Source: Bermanella marisrubri (GTDB lineage Bacteria; Pseudomonadota; Gammaproteobacteria; Pseudomonadales; Oceanobacteraceae). From it: a stretch of DNA of 64,000 nucleotides. The translations under genes were made by a program, and so were the position numbers. Below the pieces are notes generated by a model. It saw only the letters and a program-made list of their open reading frames with translations, was not told the DNA's origin and made no database searches. The stretch covers positions 372,001-436,000 of the forward strand of contig NZ_CP051183.1 in the NCBI RefSeq assembly GCF_012295615.1. Reading direction: 5' to 3'. Below are positions 1 to 10,004 of the stretch, piece by piece (the stretch's first letter is position 1; every line of letters starts with the position of its first letter).

Positions 1-13
1 GGAGGAGTTTGAG

Positions 14-547
14 ATGTCTCGTATAGCTAAAGCTCCTATTACCTTACCAGCTGGCGTTGAAGTTAAGATTTCTGACGCGCAAATCACTGTTAAAGGTAAG
101 CAAGGATCACTAGATTTAGACCTTCACGAGCTTGTTGCTGTTAAGCAAGAAGAAAACGTGTTGCGTCTTGAGCCAACTAAGGCTGATAAACAAGCAACAG
201 CACTAACAGGAACTTTCCGCTCTCTAGTAAACAATATGGTTACTGGTGTAAGCGAAGGTTTTGAGAAGAAACTTGTACTTCAAGGTGTTGGTTACCGTGC
301 GAAAGCTTCTGGTAAAACCTTGAACCTATCTTTGGGTTTCTCCCACCCTGTTGACTATGAGCTTCCTGAAGGCGTAACTGCTGAAACTCCTAGCCAGACC
401 GAGATTGTTATCAAAGGTGTGGACAAGCAACAAGTGGGTCAGGTTGCAGCGGAAATTCGCGGCTACCGTCCGCCTGAGCCGTATAAAGGTAAAGGTGTTC
501 GTTATGCTGACGAATATGTTCGTCGTAAAGAAGCCAAGAAAAAGTAG
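14..547 (+). CDS. rplF: 50S ribosomal protein L6
   Basis: This 177-residue protein is L6, a large-subunit protein near the sarcin-ricin loop and factor-binding site. The N-terminus [17 protein letters not shown] and the C-terminal [21 protein letters not shown] are the family hallmarks, and the length is normal. A strong GGAGGAG Shine-Dalgarno lies just before the ATG at the very edge of the window. It is the first visible gene of the spc operon and is followed 10 bp later by rplR. The upstream gene (expected rpsH) is outside the window. Confidence 0.98.
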   Translation: MSRIAKAPITLPAGVEVKISDAQITVKGKQGSLDLDLHELVAVKQEENVLRLEPTKADKQATALTGTFRSLVNNMVTGVSEGFEKKLVLQGVGYRAKASGKTLNLSLGFSHPVDYELPEGVTAETPSQTEIVIKGVDKQQVGQVAAEIRGYRPPEPYKGKGVRYADEYVRRKEAKKK

Positions 548-557
548 GGTATAGGTT

Positions 558-908
558 ATGAACGAGAAGAAAATAGCACGTATCCGTCGTGCTCGCCGCG
601 CTCGTATCAAGATGCGCGAGATCGGCGCGACCCGTCTGTGTGTAAACCGTACTCCACGTCATATTTACGCCCAGATCATTTCGTCCGATGGTTCCGAAGT
701 ATTAGCAACAGCCTCTACCGTAGAGAAAGATCTACGTGAAGGTAAAACTGGTAATGCAGATGCTGCAGCAAAAGTAGGTCAGCTAATTGCTGAACGTGCG
801 ATTGCTAAAGGGATCAAAAAAGTTGCTTTCGATCGCTCTGGTTTTAAATACCACGGTCGTTTGAAAGCGTTAGCTGATGCGGCCCGCGATGGCGGCCTGG
901 AATTCTAA
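558..908 (+). CDS. rplR: 50S ribosomal protein L18
   Basis: L18 is a 116-residue 5S rRNA-binding protein of the central protuberance. The basic N-terminus ([17 protein letters not shown]) and the C-terminal motif [24 protein letters not shown] are typical. It sits between rplF and rpsE, 10-11 bp from each neighbour, as in other gammaproteobacterial spc operons. Length and start are normal. Confidence 0.98.
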   Translation: MNEKKIARIRRARRARIKMREIGATRLCVNRTPRHIYAQIISSDGSEVLATASTVEKDLREGKTGNADAAAKVGQLIAERAIAKGIKKVAFDRSGFKYHGRLKALADAARDGGLEF

Positions 909-919
909 GGGGCGGAAAC

Positions 920-1429
920 ATGGCAAATGAACGTGTAGATCGCAATAACGACGGTGAACTCCAGGAAAAACTGGTACAAGTTAACCGCGTAGCGAAAGTA
1001 GTTAAAGGTGGTCGTGTCTTCGGTTTCACTGCTCTTACAGTAGTGGGCGATGGCAAAGGCAAAGTAGGTTTTGGTCGTGGTAAAGCGCGTGAAGTTCCAA
1101 CTGCTATTCAAAAGGCAATGGAACAAGCTAAGCGCAACATGATTGATGTACAGCTTGATGGCGACACGCTGCAGTATCCTGTTAAAGCTACTCATAGTGG
1201 CTCTAAGATTTTCATGCAGCCCGCTTCTCAAGGTACAGGTATCATCGCCGGTGGTGCGATGCGTGCAGTACTAGAGATGGTAGGTGTCCACAACGTATTG
1301 GCTAAGTGCTACGGCTCTACTAACCCAATCAACGTTGTACGTGCAACCGTTAAAGGTCTACGTGAAATGCGTAGCCCAGAGCAAGTTGCTGCCAAGCGCG
1401 GTAAATCTGTAGAAGAAATTCTGGGGTAG
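920..1429 (+). CDS. rpsE: 30S ribosomal protein S5
   Basis: S5 has 169 residues and contributes to the mRNA entry site and decoding fidelity of the small subunit. The N-terminal double-stranded-RNA-binding-like fold is seen in the segment with [20 protein letters not shown], and the C-terminal domain has [27 protein letters not shown]-type ribosome-binding site precedes the ATG. It lies 11 bp after rplR and 6 bp before rpmD, so it is cotranscribed with the spc operon. Confidence 0.98.
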   Translation: MANERVDRNNDGELQEKLVQVNRVAKVVKGGRVFGFTALTVVGDGKGKVGFGRGKAREVPTAIQKAMEQAKRNMIDVQLDGDTLQYPVKATHSGSKIFMQPASQGTGIIAGGAMRAVLEMVGVHNVLAKCYGSTNPINVVRATVKGLREMRSPEQVAAKRGKSVEEILG

Positions 1430-1435
1430 TCCGAC

Positions 1436-1615
1436 ATGGCAAAAGTAAAAGTAACGCAAATTCGTAGCACCATTGGCAAGCTACCTAAGCACATCGCTAC
1501 GATGAAAGGCTTGGGTCTTCGCAAAATTGGTCACACAGTTGAACTTGAAGATTCGCCAGAAGTACGTGGCATGATCAACAAAGTTCAGTACATGGTGAAA
1601 GTGGAGGGAGAGTAA
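1436..1615 (+). CDS. rpmD: 50S ribosomal protein L30
   Basis: I translated this 59-residue protein directly from the sequence. It begins [19 protein letters not shown] and ends QYMVKVEGE, with the family motif [17 protein letters not shown] in the middle. L30 is a small non-essential large-subunit protein, and this bacterial short form has the usual length. The stop codon is one base before the rplO start, so the two genes are probably translationally coupled. Confidence 0.97.
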   Translation: MAKVKVTQIRSTIGKLPKHIATMKGLGLRKIGHTVELEDSPEVRGMINKVQYMVKVEGE

Positions 1616-1616
1616 A

Positions 1617-2051
1617 ATGAAATTGAATACTCTTAGCCCGGCACCTGGTTCTCGTACAACCGGTAAACGCGTTGGTCGTGGTATCGGTAGTGGCTTAGGT
1701 AAAACTGGCGGTCGTGGCCATAAAGGTCAGAAGTCTCGTTCAGGTGGTCGCGTGAAGCCAGGTTTTGAAGGCGGTCAAATGCCGTTGCAGCGTCGTCTGC
1801 CAAAATTCGGCTTTACCTCTCGTCAAGCACAATACGTTGCAGAGATTCGTCTAAACGAATTAGCAGCTGCTGGTGTTGACGTAGTGGATCTAGACGCATT
1901 GAAAAAAGCCGACATCATCGGTGACAAAATCAAGCGTGCTCGCGTGATTCTATCTGGCGAAATCAATAAAGCAGTTACCGTTAAAGGTCTAAAAGTGACC
2001 AAAGGTGCTAAAGCTGCTATTGAAGCCGCTGGCGGTAAAATCGAAGAATAA
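1617..2051 (+). CDS. rplO: 50S ribosomal protein L15
   Basis: L15 (144 residues) is a late-assembly 23S rRNA-binding protein. Its N-terminal extension is Gly/Arg/Lys-rich, with [20 protein letters not shown] and KSRSGG, and is followed by the globular C-terminal domain. The GGAGGGAG ribosome-binding site lies inside the last codons of rpmD. secY follows 12 bp downstream, the conserved arrangement that coordinates translocon and ribosome synthesis. Confidence 0.98.
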   Translation: MKLNTLSPAPGSRTTGKRVGRGIGSGLGKTGGRGHKGQKSRSGGRVKPGFEGGQMPLQRRLPKFGFTSRQAQYVAEIRLNELAAAGVDVVDLDALKKADIIGDKIKRARVILSGEINKAVTVKGLKVTKGAKAAIEAAGGKIEE

Positions 2052-2063
2052 GGACCATTTTAG

Positions 2064-3395
2064 ATGGCAAAGCAAGGCTCACAACCAACAGGTCTAGCGC
2101 CCGCAGGGTTAGGCGAACTCTGGTCACGTATCAAGTTCGTTTTGATTGCGATTATCGTATACCGTATCGGTGCTCATATTCCGGTACCTGGTATTAACCC
2201 TGACCGCTTGGCTGCGTTGTTCGAACAGAACCAAGGAACCATTCTGAGTTTATTTAACATGTTCTCAGGTGGTGCTTTGGAGCGTATGTCGATCTTCGCA
2301 TTAGGTATCATGCCGTACATTTCTGCATCGATTATCATGCAGTTATTAACGGCGGTGAGCCCGCAGCTGGAAGCCCTTAAAAAAGAGGGTGAAGCTGGTC
2401 GTCGTAAAATCAGTCAGTACACTCGCTACGGCACAGTGCTGTTAGCGACTGTTCAGGCCTTCGGCGTTGCCGCGGGCTTGGCCAGCCAAGGTGTGTCATT
2501 TGACGCGACCCCTCTATATTACGTGACTGCTGTATCCACATTCGTGTGTGGTGCGGTATTCCTAATGTGGTTAGGCGAGCAAGTGACTGAGCGCGGTATC
2601 GGTAACGGTATTTCGCTGCTGATTTTTGCTGGTATTGTTGCAGGCTTGCCTGGTGCCATTGGTCAATCTTTTGAATCTGCTCGTCAGGGTGATACTAATA
2701 TCCTAGTGTTGTTGGGTATCGCTGTGCTTGCAGTATTAATTGTAGCGTTCGTTGTGTTCGTTGAACGTGGACAACGTCGTATCGCAATTAATTACGCTAA
2801 GCGTCAACAGGGTCGCAAAGTTTTTGCGGCTCAAAGTTCGCATTTACCACTGAAGATCAACATGGCAGGTGTAATTCCACCAATCTTCGCGTCGTCTATC
2901 CTACTGTTCCCGGCTTCGATCGGTCAGTGGTTTGGTCGTACTGAGGGAATGGAATGGTTGCAGGATGTGTCTCTGGCACTGGGTCCTGGTCAACCGTTAT
3001 ATCTGATCTTGTTCTCAGCAGCGGTAATATTCTTCTGCTTCTTCTATACCGCCTTGATGTTCAACTCTAAGGACATTTCGGAAAACTTGAAGAAGTCTGG
3101 GGCCTTTATCCCAGGTATCCGTCCGGGCATTCAAACCGCCCAATATGTAGATGGTGTACTAGGAAGATTAACTTTATTTGGCGCTTTATACATAACTGCT
3201 GTATCATTGCTGCCCCAATTCATGGTGGTAGCGGCCGACGTGCCCTTCTACTTTGGTGGCACCTCACTACTTATCGTAGTTGTGGTGGTCATGGACTTCA
3301 TGTCACAAGTGCAATCTCACCTGATGTCACATCAGTATGAGAGCTTGATGAAGAAGTCGAATTTGAATGGTATGGGTGGCGGCTTGGTACGCTAA
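2064..3395 (+). CDS. secY: Protein translocase subunit SecY
   Basis: SecY is the pore-forming subunit of the SecYEG translocon in the inner membrane. The protein has 443 residues, the normal length, and alternating hydrophobic segments consistent with ten transmembrane helices. Recognisable parts are the first helix and plug region ([20 protein letters not shown]), [20 protein letters not shown], and the C-terminal cytoplasmic segment ending [16 protein letters not shown]. It lies between rplO and rpmJ, as in other gammaproteobacteria. Confidence 0.98.
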   Translation: MAKQGSQPTGLAPAGLGELWSRIKFVLIAIIVYRIGAHIPVPGINPDRLAALFEQNQGTILSLFNMFSGGALERMSIFALGIMPYISASIIMQLLTAVSPQLEALKKEGEAGRRKISQYTRYGTVLLATVQAFGVAAGLASQGVSFDATPLYYVTAVSTFVCGAVFLMWLGEQVTERGIGNGISLLIFAGIVAGLPGAIGQSFESARQGDTNILVLLGIAVLAVLIVAFVVFVERGQRRIAINYAKRQQGRKVFAAQSSHLPLKINMAGVIPPIFASSILLFPASIGQWFGRTEGMEWLQDVSLALGPGQPLYLILFSAAVIFFCFFYTALMFNSKDISENLKKSGAFIPGIRPGIQTAQYVDGVLGRLTLFGALYITAVSLLPQFMVVAADVPFYFGGTSLLIVVVVVMDFMSQVQSHLMSHQYESLMKKSNLNGMGGGLVR

Positions 3396-3420
3396 TCCGA
3401 GGTTTAACTGGAGACTTTCC

Positions 3421-3534
3421 ATGAAAGTACGCGCTTCAGTAAAGAAAATCTGCCGTAATTGTAAGACAATTCGTCGCAATGGCAGTGTGCGTGTGATCTG
3501 TACTGATCCTAAGCACAAACAACGTCAAGGCTAA
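3421..3534 (+). CDS. rpmJ: 50S ribosomal protein L36
   Basis: This 37-residue protein begins [20 protein letters not shown]. It is the zinc-binding (C+) form of L36: Cys11, Cys14, Cys27 and His32 can be read directly from the translation. A GGAGACTTTCC ribosome-binding region precedes the ATG, 25 bp after secY. It closes the spc operon and precedes the structured alpha-operon leader. Confidence 0.97.
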   Translation: MKVRASVKKICRNCKTIRRNGSVRVICTDPKHKQRQG

Positions 3535-3556
3535 TTCCGACGTTGTAAAAAATGGG

Positions 3557-3659
3557 GGATAGGCTTAATCGGCCAGAGTTGGCAACAGCTCTGGTCGAGG
3601 ATTATTATGGTGCCTATCCATAGTAAAAGCATCTACACGCTTAATGCGTGATGGGGTGA
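3557..3659 (+). promoter_or_regulatory. Structured leader of the alpha operon, probable S4 autoregulatory element
   Basis: The rpmJ-rpsM gap holds nested inverted repeats. An outer stem pairs GGATAGGC (3557-3564) with GCCTATCC (3612-3619), and an inner stem pairs CCAGAG (3573-3578) with CTCTGG (3589-3594). A third hairpin pairs CACGC (3636-3640) with GCGTG (3646-3650) immediately before the GGGGTGA ribosome-binding site of rpsM. In E. coli the leader at this position folds into the pseudoknot to which S4 binds to repress rpsM, rpsK and rpsD. Location and structure support the same role; the primary sequence differs and no pseudoknot was computed. Confidence 0.6.
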
Positions 3660-3662
3660 AAG

Positions 3663-4019
3663 ATGGCTCGTATAGCCGGTGTAAACATTCCTGACAACAA
3701 GCACGCGGTCATTTCATTGACCTACGTGTACGGTGTTGGCTTGCCGACAGCTAAGCAAATCTGTAAAGCGGTTGGTATTGAAGAATCAACTAAAATCTCT
3801 GACTTGTCTGACGAGAAGTTAGATGAACTGCGTTCAGAAGTTGGCAAATTCACTGTTGAAGGTGACCTTCGTCGTGAAGTATCTATGAACATCAAGCGTT
3901 TGATGGACCTAGGTTGCTTCCGCGGTATTCGCCACCGTCGCAGTCTGCCGCTACGTGGTCAGCGTACTAAAACCAACGCACGTACCCGCAAGGGCCCACG
4001 TAAGCCAATTAAGCGTTAA
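3663..4019 (+). CDS. rpsM: 30S ribosomal protein S13
   Basis: S13 (118 residues) sits in the head of the small subunit and contacts the P-site tRNA and the L5 bridge. It starts [20 protein letters not shown] and ends in the basic tail [18 protein letters not shown]. It is the first gene of the alpha operon and follows the structured leader. rpsK begins 17 bp downstream. Confidence 0.98.
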   Translation: MARIAGVNIPDNKHAVISLTYVYGVGLPTAKQICKAVGIEESTKISDLSDEKLDELRSEVGKFTVEGDLRREVSMNIKRLMDLGCFRGIRHRRSLPLRGQRTKTNARTRKGPRKPIKR

Positions 4020-4036
4020 TAGGGCAGGGTTGATTT

Positions 4037-4426
4037 ATGGCAAAGCCACAACGTAACGTTAAGAAAAAAGTTAAAAAGACCGTCGTAGACGGCGTGGCGC
4101 ACATCCATGCGTCATTTAATAACACCATCGTAACCATTACTGATCGTCAAGGTAACGCATTATCTTGGGCGACTGCAGGTGGTTCTGGTTTCCGTGGTTC
4201 TCGTAAGAGTACCCCTTTCGCTGCACAGGTTGCTGCGGAACGCGCTGGTGAAGCCGCTAAAGAGTATGGTTTAAAGAACTTGGACGTGGAAGTTAAAGGC
4301 CCAGGTCCTGGTCGTGAATCTGCTGTACGTGCATTGAATGCATGTGGCTATAAAATTGGCAACATTACCGATGTGACTCCTATTCCTCACAACGGTTGTC
4401 GCCCACCGAAGAAACGTCGCGTTTAA
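4037..4426 (+). CDS. rpsK: 30S ribosomal protein S11
   Basis: S11 (129 residues) forms part of the platform near the mRNA exit channel. Characteristic segments are [38 protein letters not shown] residues (here [10 protein letters not shown]), and the C-terminus [17 protein letters not shown]. It is the second gene of the alpha operon, 12 bp before rpsD, with an unremarkable start and length. Confidence 0.98.
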   Translation: MAKPQRNVKKKVKKTVVDGVAHIHASFNNTIVTITDRQGNALSWATAGGSGFRGSRKSTPFAAQVAAERAGEAAKEYGLKNLDVEVKGPGPGRESAVRALNACGYKIGNITDVTPIPHNGCRPPKKRRV

Positions 4427-4438
4427 GGGGACAGAACT

Positions 4439-5059
4439 ATGGCTCGTTATATTGGACCTAAGTGCAAACTGTCTCGTCGAGAAGGTACAGACCTATTCTT
4501 GAAGAGCGGTGTTCGTGCACTAGACTCAAAGTGTAAAGTTGAAACTAAGCCAGGTGTACACGGCGCAGGTCGTGGCCGTCTATCTGACTATGGTCTTCAG
4601 CTTCGTGAAAAACAAAAAGTACGTCGTATTTACGGTGTATTAGAGAAGCAATTCCGTAGCTATTACAAAGAAGCTGCACGTGTTAAAGGTGCAACTGGTG
4701 AGAACCTACTGAAACTTCTTGAAACTCGTTTGGACAACGTTGTTTACCGCATGGGCTTCGGCTCAACTCGCGCGGAAGCACGTCAGTTGGTATCACACAA
4801 GGCTATCGCAGTTAATGGTCAGACGGTTAATATCCCGTCTTACAACATTAAAGCTGGCGATGTTGTGTCTATCCGTGAAAAAGCGAAAGAGCAACTACGT
4901 ATTAAAGGCGCCTTGGAACTAGCCGCCCAACGTGGTGATATCGCTTGGATCGACGTTGATGCCAAGAAAATGGAAGGTACGTTCAAAGCAGTTCCTGAAC
5001 GGTCCGAGTTATCAGCCGAGATTAACGAACAGTTAATCGTCGAATTGTACTCTAAGTAA
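4439..5059 (+). CDS. rpsD: 30S ribosomal protein S4
   Basis: S4 (206 residues) is a primary 16S rRNA-binding assembly protein. It begins [19 protein letters not shown] and carries the S4 RNA-binding domain around residues 96-156 ([20 protein letters not shown]). In E. coli it is also the repressor of this operon, acting through the leader upstream of rpsM, which has a structured counterpart at 3557-3659. rpoA follows 19 bp downstream. Confidence 0.98.
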   Translation: MARYIGPKCKLSRREGTDLFLKSGVRALDSKCKVETKPGVHGAGRGRLSDYGLQLREKQKVRRIYGVLEKQFRSYYKEAARVKGATGENLLKLLETRLDNVVYRMGFGSTRAEARQLVSHKAIAVNGQTVNIPSYNIKAGDVVSIREKAKEQLRIKGALELAAQRGDIAWIDVDAKKMEGTFKAVPERSELSAEINEQLIVELYSK

Positions 5060-5078
5060 TATAGGAACAGGGGCAGCT

Positions 5079-6080
5079 ATGCAGCGTTCAGTGAACGAAT
5101 TTCTAACTCCGCGTCACATTCAAGTAGAGCAGGTTAGCAATACACAGGCTAAAGTCACTCTGGAACCGCTAGAGCGTGGTTTCGGCCACACTTTAGGTGC
5201 TGCGTTGCGTCGTATCCTTCTCTCTTCTATGCCTGGCGCAGCCATTGTGGAAGTGGAAATTGACGGTGTACTTCACGAGTACAGCACTATTGAAGGTGTA
5301 CAGGAAGACGTAATCGAAATCCTGCTAAACCTTAAGGGTGTTGCCGTGCGCTTGCACGAGCGTGACGAAGCCTTCTTGACCCTTCACAAGACTGGCGCTG
5401 GCCAGGTGACAGCTGCTGACATTCAGCTTGACCATGGGGTAGAAATTGCTAACCCAGAACACGTTATCGCTAACCTAAGCGATAAAGGTGAGCTGAAAAT
5501 GACCATTAAGGTCGCAGCAGGTCGCGGTTATGAGACGGTTGAGTCTCGTAATCAAAACGAAGAAGAGACTAAGGCAATTGGTAAATTGCAGTTGGATGCG
5601 ACATACAGCCCAGTTAAGCGTGTAGCTTACGGTGTTGAAAATGCCCGTGTCGAACAGCGTACTGACCTAGACAAATTGGTTATCGATCTGGAAACCAATG
5701 GCACCATTGAGCCAGAAGAAGCGATCCGTCGCTCTGCAACGATCCTACAGCAGCAGTTAGCTGTATTCGTTGATCTGGAAAATGAAGCCGAGCCAGAGCC
5801 AGAAGAGCAAGAAGATGAAATCGATCCTATCTTGTTGCGTCCGGTAGATGACCTTGAGTTGACTGTACGCTCTGCAAACTGCTTGAAAGCAGAAAATATT
5901 TACTACATCGGTGACCTGATTCAGCGCACCGAAGTTGAGTTGCTGAAAACCCCTAACTTGGGTAAGAAATCGCTAACCGAAATTAAAGACGTGTTAGCTT
6001 CTCGTGGATTGTCATTGGGTATGCACCTTGAGAACTGGCCACCAGCTAGTTTGAAAAAAGATGACAAGGCACTTGCCTAA
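5079..6080 (+). CDS. rpoA: DNA-directed RNA polymerase subunit alpha
   Basis: This is the 333-residue alpha subunit. The N-terminal assembly domain begins [19 protein letters not shown] and contains [25 protein letters not shown]. An acidic linker around residues 235-250 ([13 protein letters not shown]) leads to the C-terminal domain. The C-terminal DNA- and activator-binding motif [18 protein letters not shown] is intact. The gene lies in the alpha operon between rpsD and rplQ, which keeps polymerase supply tied to ribosomal protein synthesis. Confidence 0.98.
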   Translation: MQRSVNEFLTPRHIQVEQVSNTQAKVTLEPLERGFGHTLGAALRRILLSSMPGAAIVEVEIDGVLHEYSTIEGVQEDVIEILLNLKGVAVRLHERDEAFLTLHKTGAGQVTAADIQLDHGVEIANPEHVIANLSDKGELKMTIKVAAGRGYETVESRNQNEEETKAIGKLQLDATYSPVKRVAYGVENARVEQRTDLDKLVIDLETNGTIEPEEAIRRSATILQQQLAVFVDLENEAEPEPEEQEDEIDPILLRPVDDLELTVRSANCLKAENIYYIGDLIQRTEVELLKTPNLGKKSLTEIKDVLASRGLSLGMHLENWPPASLKKDDKALA

Positions 6081-6106
6081 GTAGGTTTGAGGTAAGGAAT
6101 TAGAAC

Positions 6107-6499
6107 ATGCGCCATCGTAAAAGTGGTCGTCACTTAAACCGAACTAGTTCGCATCGCAAAGCTATGTTTAAAAACATGGCTGTGTCTTTGTTCGAACATG
6201 AAATTATCAAAACGACTTTGCCAAAGGCAAAAGAACTACGTCGTGTTGCTGAGCCTTTAATTACGCTAGCGAAAGAAGATTCTGTCGCTAACCGTCGTTT
6301 GGCTTTTGCACGCACTCGTTCAAAAGAAGCCGTAGGTAAACTATTCAACGAACTTGGTCCTCGTTACCAAGAGCGTAGTGGTGGTTACCTTCGCATTCTT
6401 AAGTGTGGTTTCCGCGCTGGTGATAACGCGCCTATGGCTTACGTAGAGCTTGTTGATCGTCCAGTGGCTGAAGAAGTAGATGAATCTGCAGAAGATTAA
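6107..6499 (+). CDS. rplQ: 50S ribosomal protein L17
   Basis: L17 (130 residues) lies near the exit tunnel of the large subunit. It begins [23 protein letters not shown] minus its last residues, the strongly conserved family start, and contains the motif [21 protein letters not shown] split across the C-terminal half. An AGGTAAGGAA ribosome-binding region precedes the ATG. It is the last gene of the alpha operon and is followed by an intrinsic terminator. Confidence 0.97.
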   Translation: MRHRKSGRHLNRTSSHRKAMFKNMAVSLFEHEIIKTTLPKAKELRRVAEPLITLAKEDSVANRRLAFARTRSKEAVGKLFNELGPRYQERSGGYLRILKCGFRAGDNAPMAYVELVDRPVAEEVDESAED

Positions 6500-6517
6500 T
6501 CTACAGTACCACGATCC

Positions 6518-6546
6518 AAAAAAACCCGCTGACTGCGGGTTTTTTT
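6518..6546 (+). terminator. Intrinsic terminator of the alpha operon
   Basis: CCCGC (6525-6529) pairs with GCGGG (6535-6539) around a TGACT loop. The stem is preceded by a run of A and followed by seven T (6540-6546). It is 19 bp after the rplQ stop and could also serve the convergent thiolase gene, because the flanking A run becomes a T run on the other strand. Confidence 0.93.
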
Positions 6547-6593
6547 ATGCTTAGATTTTACTCTTTATTAACTATTTTTCACAACGCTACCTG

Positions 6594-7778
6594 CTAGCGT
6601 TCAATGGCTATGGACACTCCCATACCGCCACCAATACAAAGAGTTGCTAATCCTTTGTTCACGTCACGTTTTTGCATTTCATTTAATAGTGTTACGAGAA
6701 CACGGCAGCCTGAAGCGCCAATAGGATGACCAAGGGCAATAGCGCCGCCATTAACATTTACTTTGTCGCTATCCCAGCCAAGTTCTTTGCCTACGCTTAA
6801 TGCTTGCACGGCAAAGGCTTCGTTGGCTTCAATTAGGTCTATATCATTCAGCTCCCAACCGGCTTTACTTAAGCAGCGTTGTGTTGCGCTTACTGGGCCA
6901 ATTCCCATAATGCTGGGATCTACTCCTGCGTTTGCATAAGCTTTAATCGTGGCTAATACAGGTAGACCTAATTCGTCTGCCTTTTCGCGACTACACATAA
7001 TTACTGCGGCGGCACCATCATTTAAGCTAGATGCATTGGCAGCAGTTACAGTACCGTCTTTTTTAAAAGCAGGGCGCATGGCTGCGAGTTTTTCTGGGGT
7101 GGTGCCTGCGCGCGGACCCTCGTCTTTATCAAAGACTAGATCATCGCCTTTTCGTTGTGGCACTGTGATTGGAATGATTTCATCATCGAAGCGACCCGCT
7201 TCTTGCGCTGCCACTGCCTTTTGTTGACTGGCTGCGGCAAAGGTATCTTGTTCTTCACGGCTGATGCCAAACTTTTCTGCCAAGTTCTCTGCTGTAATCC
7301 CCATGTGATAGTCGTTAAATGCATCCCAAAGGCCGTCAGTAATCATGGTATCAATCATAGTGATAGGGCCCATTCGTTGACCATTGCGAGAATTAGGCAT
7401 GACGTGTGGGGCATTGCTCATGCTTTCTTGACCACCTGCGATGATCATATCAGCATCGCCGCAAGCAATGGCTTGAGCACCCAAGTGCAGTGCTTTTAGA
7501 GCAGAACCACACACTTTATTAATAGTCATTGCAGGTGTTGTATTCGGTAGCCCAGCCCTAATAGCACTTTGGCGAGCCGGATTTTGACCTGTGCCAGCAG
7601 TTAACACCTGACCAAGGATAACTTCATCGACCTGGGCACCGTCGATCTGGTGTTTAGTCAATAAGTGTTTGATGACTTGGCTGCCTAGATCAACGGCAGA
7701 TAAACTACTTAGGCCACCTTGGAAAGTACCGATGGCGCTGCGCCCAGCAGCGACAATTACTATGTCACGAGTACTCAT
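6594..7778 (-). CDS. Acetyl-CoA C-acetyltransferase (thiolase)
   Basis: This 394-residue thiolase condenses two acetyl-CoA to acetoacetyl-CoA, or runs the reverse reaction. The acylated nucleophile is Cys90 in [16 protein letters not shown]. His351 in [14 protein letters not shown] and Cys381 in [10 protein letters not shown] complete the active site. Length and motifs match the PhaA/AtoB group better than the trifunctional beta-subunit thiolases. A GGAGAGAG ribosome-binding site precedes the ATG. It is transcribed alone, convergent with the alpha operon, with pldA 100 bp upstream. A second paralogue lies at 36170-37357. Confidence 0.93.
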   Translation of the reverse strand: MSTRDIVIVAAGRSAIGTFQGGLSSLSAVDLGSQVIKHLLTKHQIDGAQVDEVILGQVLTAGTGQNPARQSAIRAGLPNTTPAMTINKVCGSALKALHLGAQAIACGDADMIIAGGQESMSNAPHVMPNSRNGQRMGPITMIDTMITDGLWDAFNDYHMGITAENLAEKFGISREEQDTFAAASQQKAVAAQEAGRFDDEIIPITVPQRKGDDLVFDKDEGPRAGTTPEKLAAMRPAFKKDGTVTAANASSLNDGAAAVIMCSREKADELGLPVLATIKAYANAGVDPSIMGIGPVSATQRCLSKAGWELNDIDLIEANEAFAVQALSVGKELGWDSDKVNVNGGAIALGHPIGASGCRVLVTLLNEMQKRDVNKGLATLCIGGGMGVSIAIER

Positions 7779-7878
7779 ATCTCTCTCCGTTATGTGCTAA
7801 TTATTTCTGGGCTGTATTTTGCCCTTATCGTTGTGAACCTTGACGGTTTAAGTGTTGTTCTTAAGCGGTAAATAAACG

Positions 7879-8871
7879 CTACAAATAATCACTAATCTTA
7901 AACCCTAAGCCTATCCTTCTTTGGTATTGGTCGTATTCAATGAGGCTGTGACCATAACCTTCATACCACTGAATGAAGCCTCTTACACGCTTGCTTACTG
8001 GAAAAGTCCATTCCAATTCCGTCCAACCTTTATTATCTTCAATGTTTAGGTTGTTACCGGCACGAAACAGTAATGAATGACTGCCGCGTTTTCGAAACCA
8101 TATAAAATTGGCGTATCCCAAATATTTATACATATTCGGGTTATCGTTATCTTCTGGATCTGCGGGGTCCGCTTTTCCTGTTTCTGGAATGCGCCACCAA
8201 GGCTCTAAACCATAAATACTGTCACCATTCGCTTTGTAAAATCCTAAAATGATCCGATTCCAGCTGCGCGAGAGCCCTTGCACTTGTCCGTTACTTTGAT
8301 GATTAAACTTAATGTCGAAGCGATTGATGTAGCCCCAATCAGGTTGCATCTGAAGTATCAGTTCAGGTTCATGATTGGTCTCTCGAAATGGTCGAGACAG
8401 ACGATTGTTATACACTTGCCAAAATGACTTTCCGGTATACGCAAGATAAATTCGATGGGTATCGTCTTCATCAAGACTGCCTACTTGATATTTCACACTT
8501 AGCTGAAAGATCGCTTCGTAGTTGTCAAAGCCTGGCCATTCGTCCCCTAGTATTTCTTTGTAAAAGGTATCTCTGGGTTTTTGCATGTAAGCGAAGGGCA
8601 TAAAGTAATTCGGCCGATGAGGAAGTATCAAGAACGGCAACTTCGCTGCTTTCTTTTCAATGATTTGCTGTCGTTCAAGTGCTTGATTAAGGGCTTCTGC
8701 GCTTTCTTCTTCACTCAATTCTTGTTCTTGCTGTTGCGATTTCAACTGAGGAATATCAATGTCTTTGATTTCCTCATTGCTCATCACATCTTGCTTATTG
8801 TTTTCTATGCCTTGCGCAAATAAAGAAAAGCTAATAATGAATGTAGCAATGGATAATTTAAATTTTATCAT
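7879..8871 (-). CDS. pldA: Outer-membrane phospholipase A (OMPLA)
   Basis: The mature protein is a predicted 12-stranded beta-barrel hydrolase that removes phospholipids from the outer leaflet. From the ATG at 8871 it has 330 residues with a signal peptide (KLSIATFIISFSLFAQG). A Gln/Glu-rich stretch around residues 40-75 is unusual. The catalytic segment FNHQSNGQVQGLSRSWNR supplies His191, Ser193 and Asn205, the OMPLA triad. An upstream ATG at 8883 is possible, but 8871 has GAGTGACC before it and gives a cleaner signal peptide. The start overlaps the end of mtnA by 14 bp, suggesting coupled translation. Confidence 0.9.
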   Translation of the reverse strand: MIKFKLSIATFIISFSLFAQGIENNKQDVMSNEEIKDIDIPQLKSQQQEQELSEEESAEALNQALERQQIIEKKAAKLPFLILPHRPNYFMPFAYMQKPRDTFYKEILGDEWPGFDNYEAIFQLSVKYQVGSLDEDDTHRIYLAYTGKSFWQVYNNRLSRPFRETNHEPELILQMQPDWGYINRFDIKFNHQSNGQVQGLSRSWNRIILGFYKANGDSIYGLEPWWRIPETGKADPADPEDNDNPNMYKYLGYANFIWFRKRGSHSLLFRAGNNLNIEDNKGWTELEWTFPVSKRVRGFIQWYEGYGHSLIEYDQYQRRIGLGFKISDYL

Positions 8872-9934
8872 GGTCACTCGCATGCTTTAGAAATTGACTC
8901 ATGGACTGAGTATTAGGGGGTGCTATTACGCCATGCTCGCACACTATAGCATCAATGAATTCATGGGGCGTAACATCGAATGACGGATTTATAGCATGAC
9001 ATCCATTTGGTGCAATCGCCGTATTCTTGAAGTCGGTGATTTCACTTATGGGACGATGTTCAATAGGAATGGCTTGACCGTTCGCTAGTGACATATCAAA
9101 AGTGGATGTCGGCGCGACCACCATTACACTAACTCCGTGGTGTTTGGCTAATACTGCCAAGTTGTAGGTACCAATTTTGTTTGCCACATCACCATTAGCG
9201 GCAATACGATCAGCCCCCACGATAACCCAATGAATATCTTCTTTCGCCATTAGTTGTCCAATGGCTCCTTCGGTCACCAGAGTGGTTTTGATTTGTTCTT
9301 GCATCAATTCGAATGCGGTGAGCCGTGCGCCTTGTAGCCAAGGTCGAGTTTCACTGGCATACGCTTGATTGAGGCGCCTGTCTTCGTGAAGTGAGCGAAT
9401 AACCCCAAGTGCTGTACCATAGCCGCCGGTGGCTAATGCACCAGCATTGCAGTGAGTGATAACGTTGATGGGTTTATTGGTTTTGCTGGCGATGAAATCA
9501 CTGCCATAGCGGCCCATTTGCTGATTGGCTAATATGTCTTCTTTATGAATGCGCTGAGCAAGATCAAAAACATGATCATAGAACGCGTCGTTGGAAAGTT
9601 GGCGGGATTGTTCAATTTCTTCAGAGACGCGCTCAATGGCCCAAAATAAATTAATAGCGGTGGGGCGAGAAGCTGATAGTTCATTTATTATGCTTTTATA
9701 GTCTCCTCTTGGACCGAGTTTTCTTGCCGCCAACGCGAGAGCATATGCTGCACTAATACCAATAGCAGGAGCACCTCTGACGACCATGTTCTTAATAGCA
9801 TTTGCTACCGCGCTGGCGTCTGAGCACTCAATGTATTTAATTTCTTGAGGAAGAATGCGTTGATCGAGTAATAGAAGTTTGTGGTCTTGCCAAATAATGG
9901 CCGCGTTGTCGGAGTGCAGGTTTTCGTTCAGCAT
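8858..9934 (-). CDS. mtnA: S-methyl-5-thioribose-1-phosphate isomerase
   Basis: MtnA converts methylthioribose-1-phosphate to methylthioribulose-1-phosphate in the methionine salvage pathway. The protein has 358 residues from the ATG at 9934. An in-frame TTG at 9949 would add five residues and has an AGG close by. Family motifs are VVRGAPAIGISAAYALAL, THCNAGALATGGYGTALG with catalytic Cys162, and VGADRIAANGDVANKIGT with catalytic Asp242. No other methionine-salvage gene is visible nearby. pldA overlaps its 3' end. Confidence 0.95.
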   Translation of the reverse strand: MLNENLHSDNAAIIWQDHKLLLLDQRILPQEIKYIECSDASAVANAIKNMVVRGAPAIGISAAYALALAARKLGPRGDYKSIINELSASRPTAINLFWAIERVSEEIEQSRQLSNDAFYDHVFDLAQRIHKEDILANQQMGRYGSDFIASKTNKPINVITHCNAGALATGGYGTALGVIRSLHEDRRLNQAYASETRPWLQGARLTAFELMQEQIKTTLVTEGAIGQLMAKEDIHWVIVGADRIAANGDVANKIGTYNLAVLAKHHGVSVMVVAPTSTFDMSLANGQAIPIEHRPISEITDFKNTAIAPNGCHAINPSFDVTPHEFIDAIVCEHGVIAPPNTQSMSQFLKHASDHDKI

Positions 9935-10004
9935 TGATGGTTCAGGCAAAAACCTAAGTGTACCCTATGTTAGCAGTGTATCGTATGTCTGATCATTGAC
10001 GACA

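Noticed and set aside
4719..4922. 67-codon frame inside rpsD
   Set aside because: Out-of-frame shadow of the S4 coding sequence with no start signal.
7155..7499. 114-codon plus-strand frame inside the thiolase gene
   Set aside because: It is antisense to strongly conserved thiolase codons and has no ribosome-binding site.
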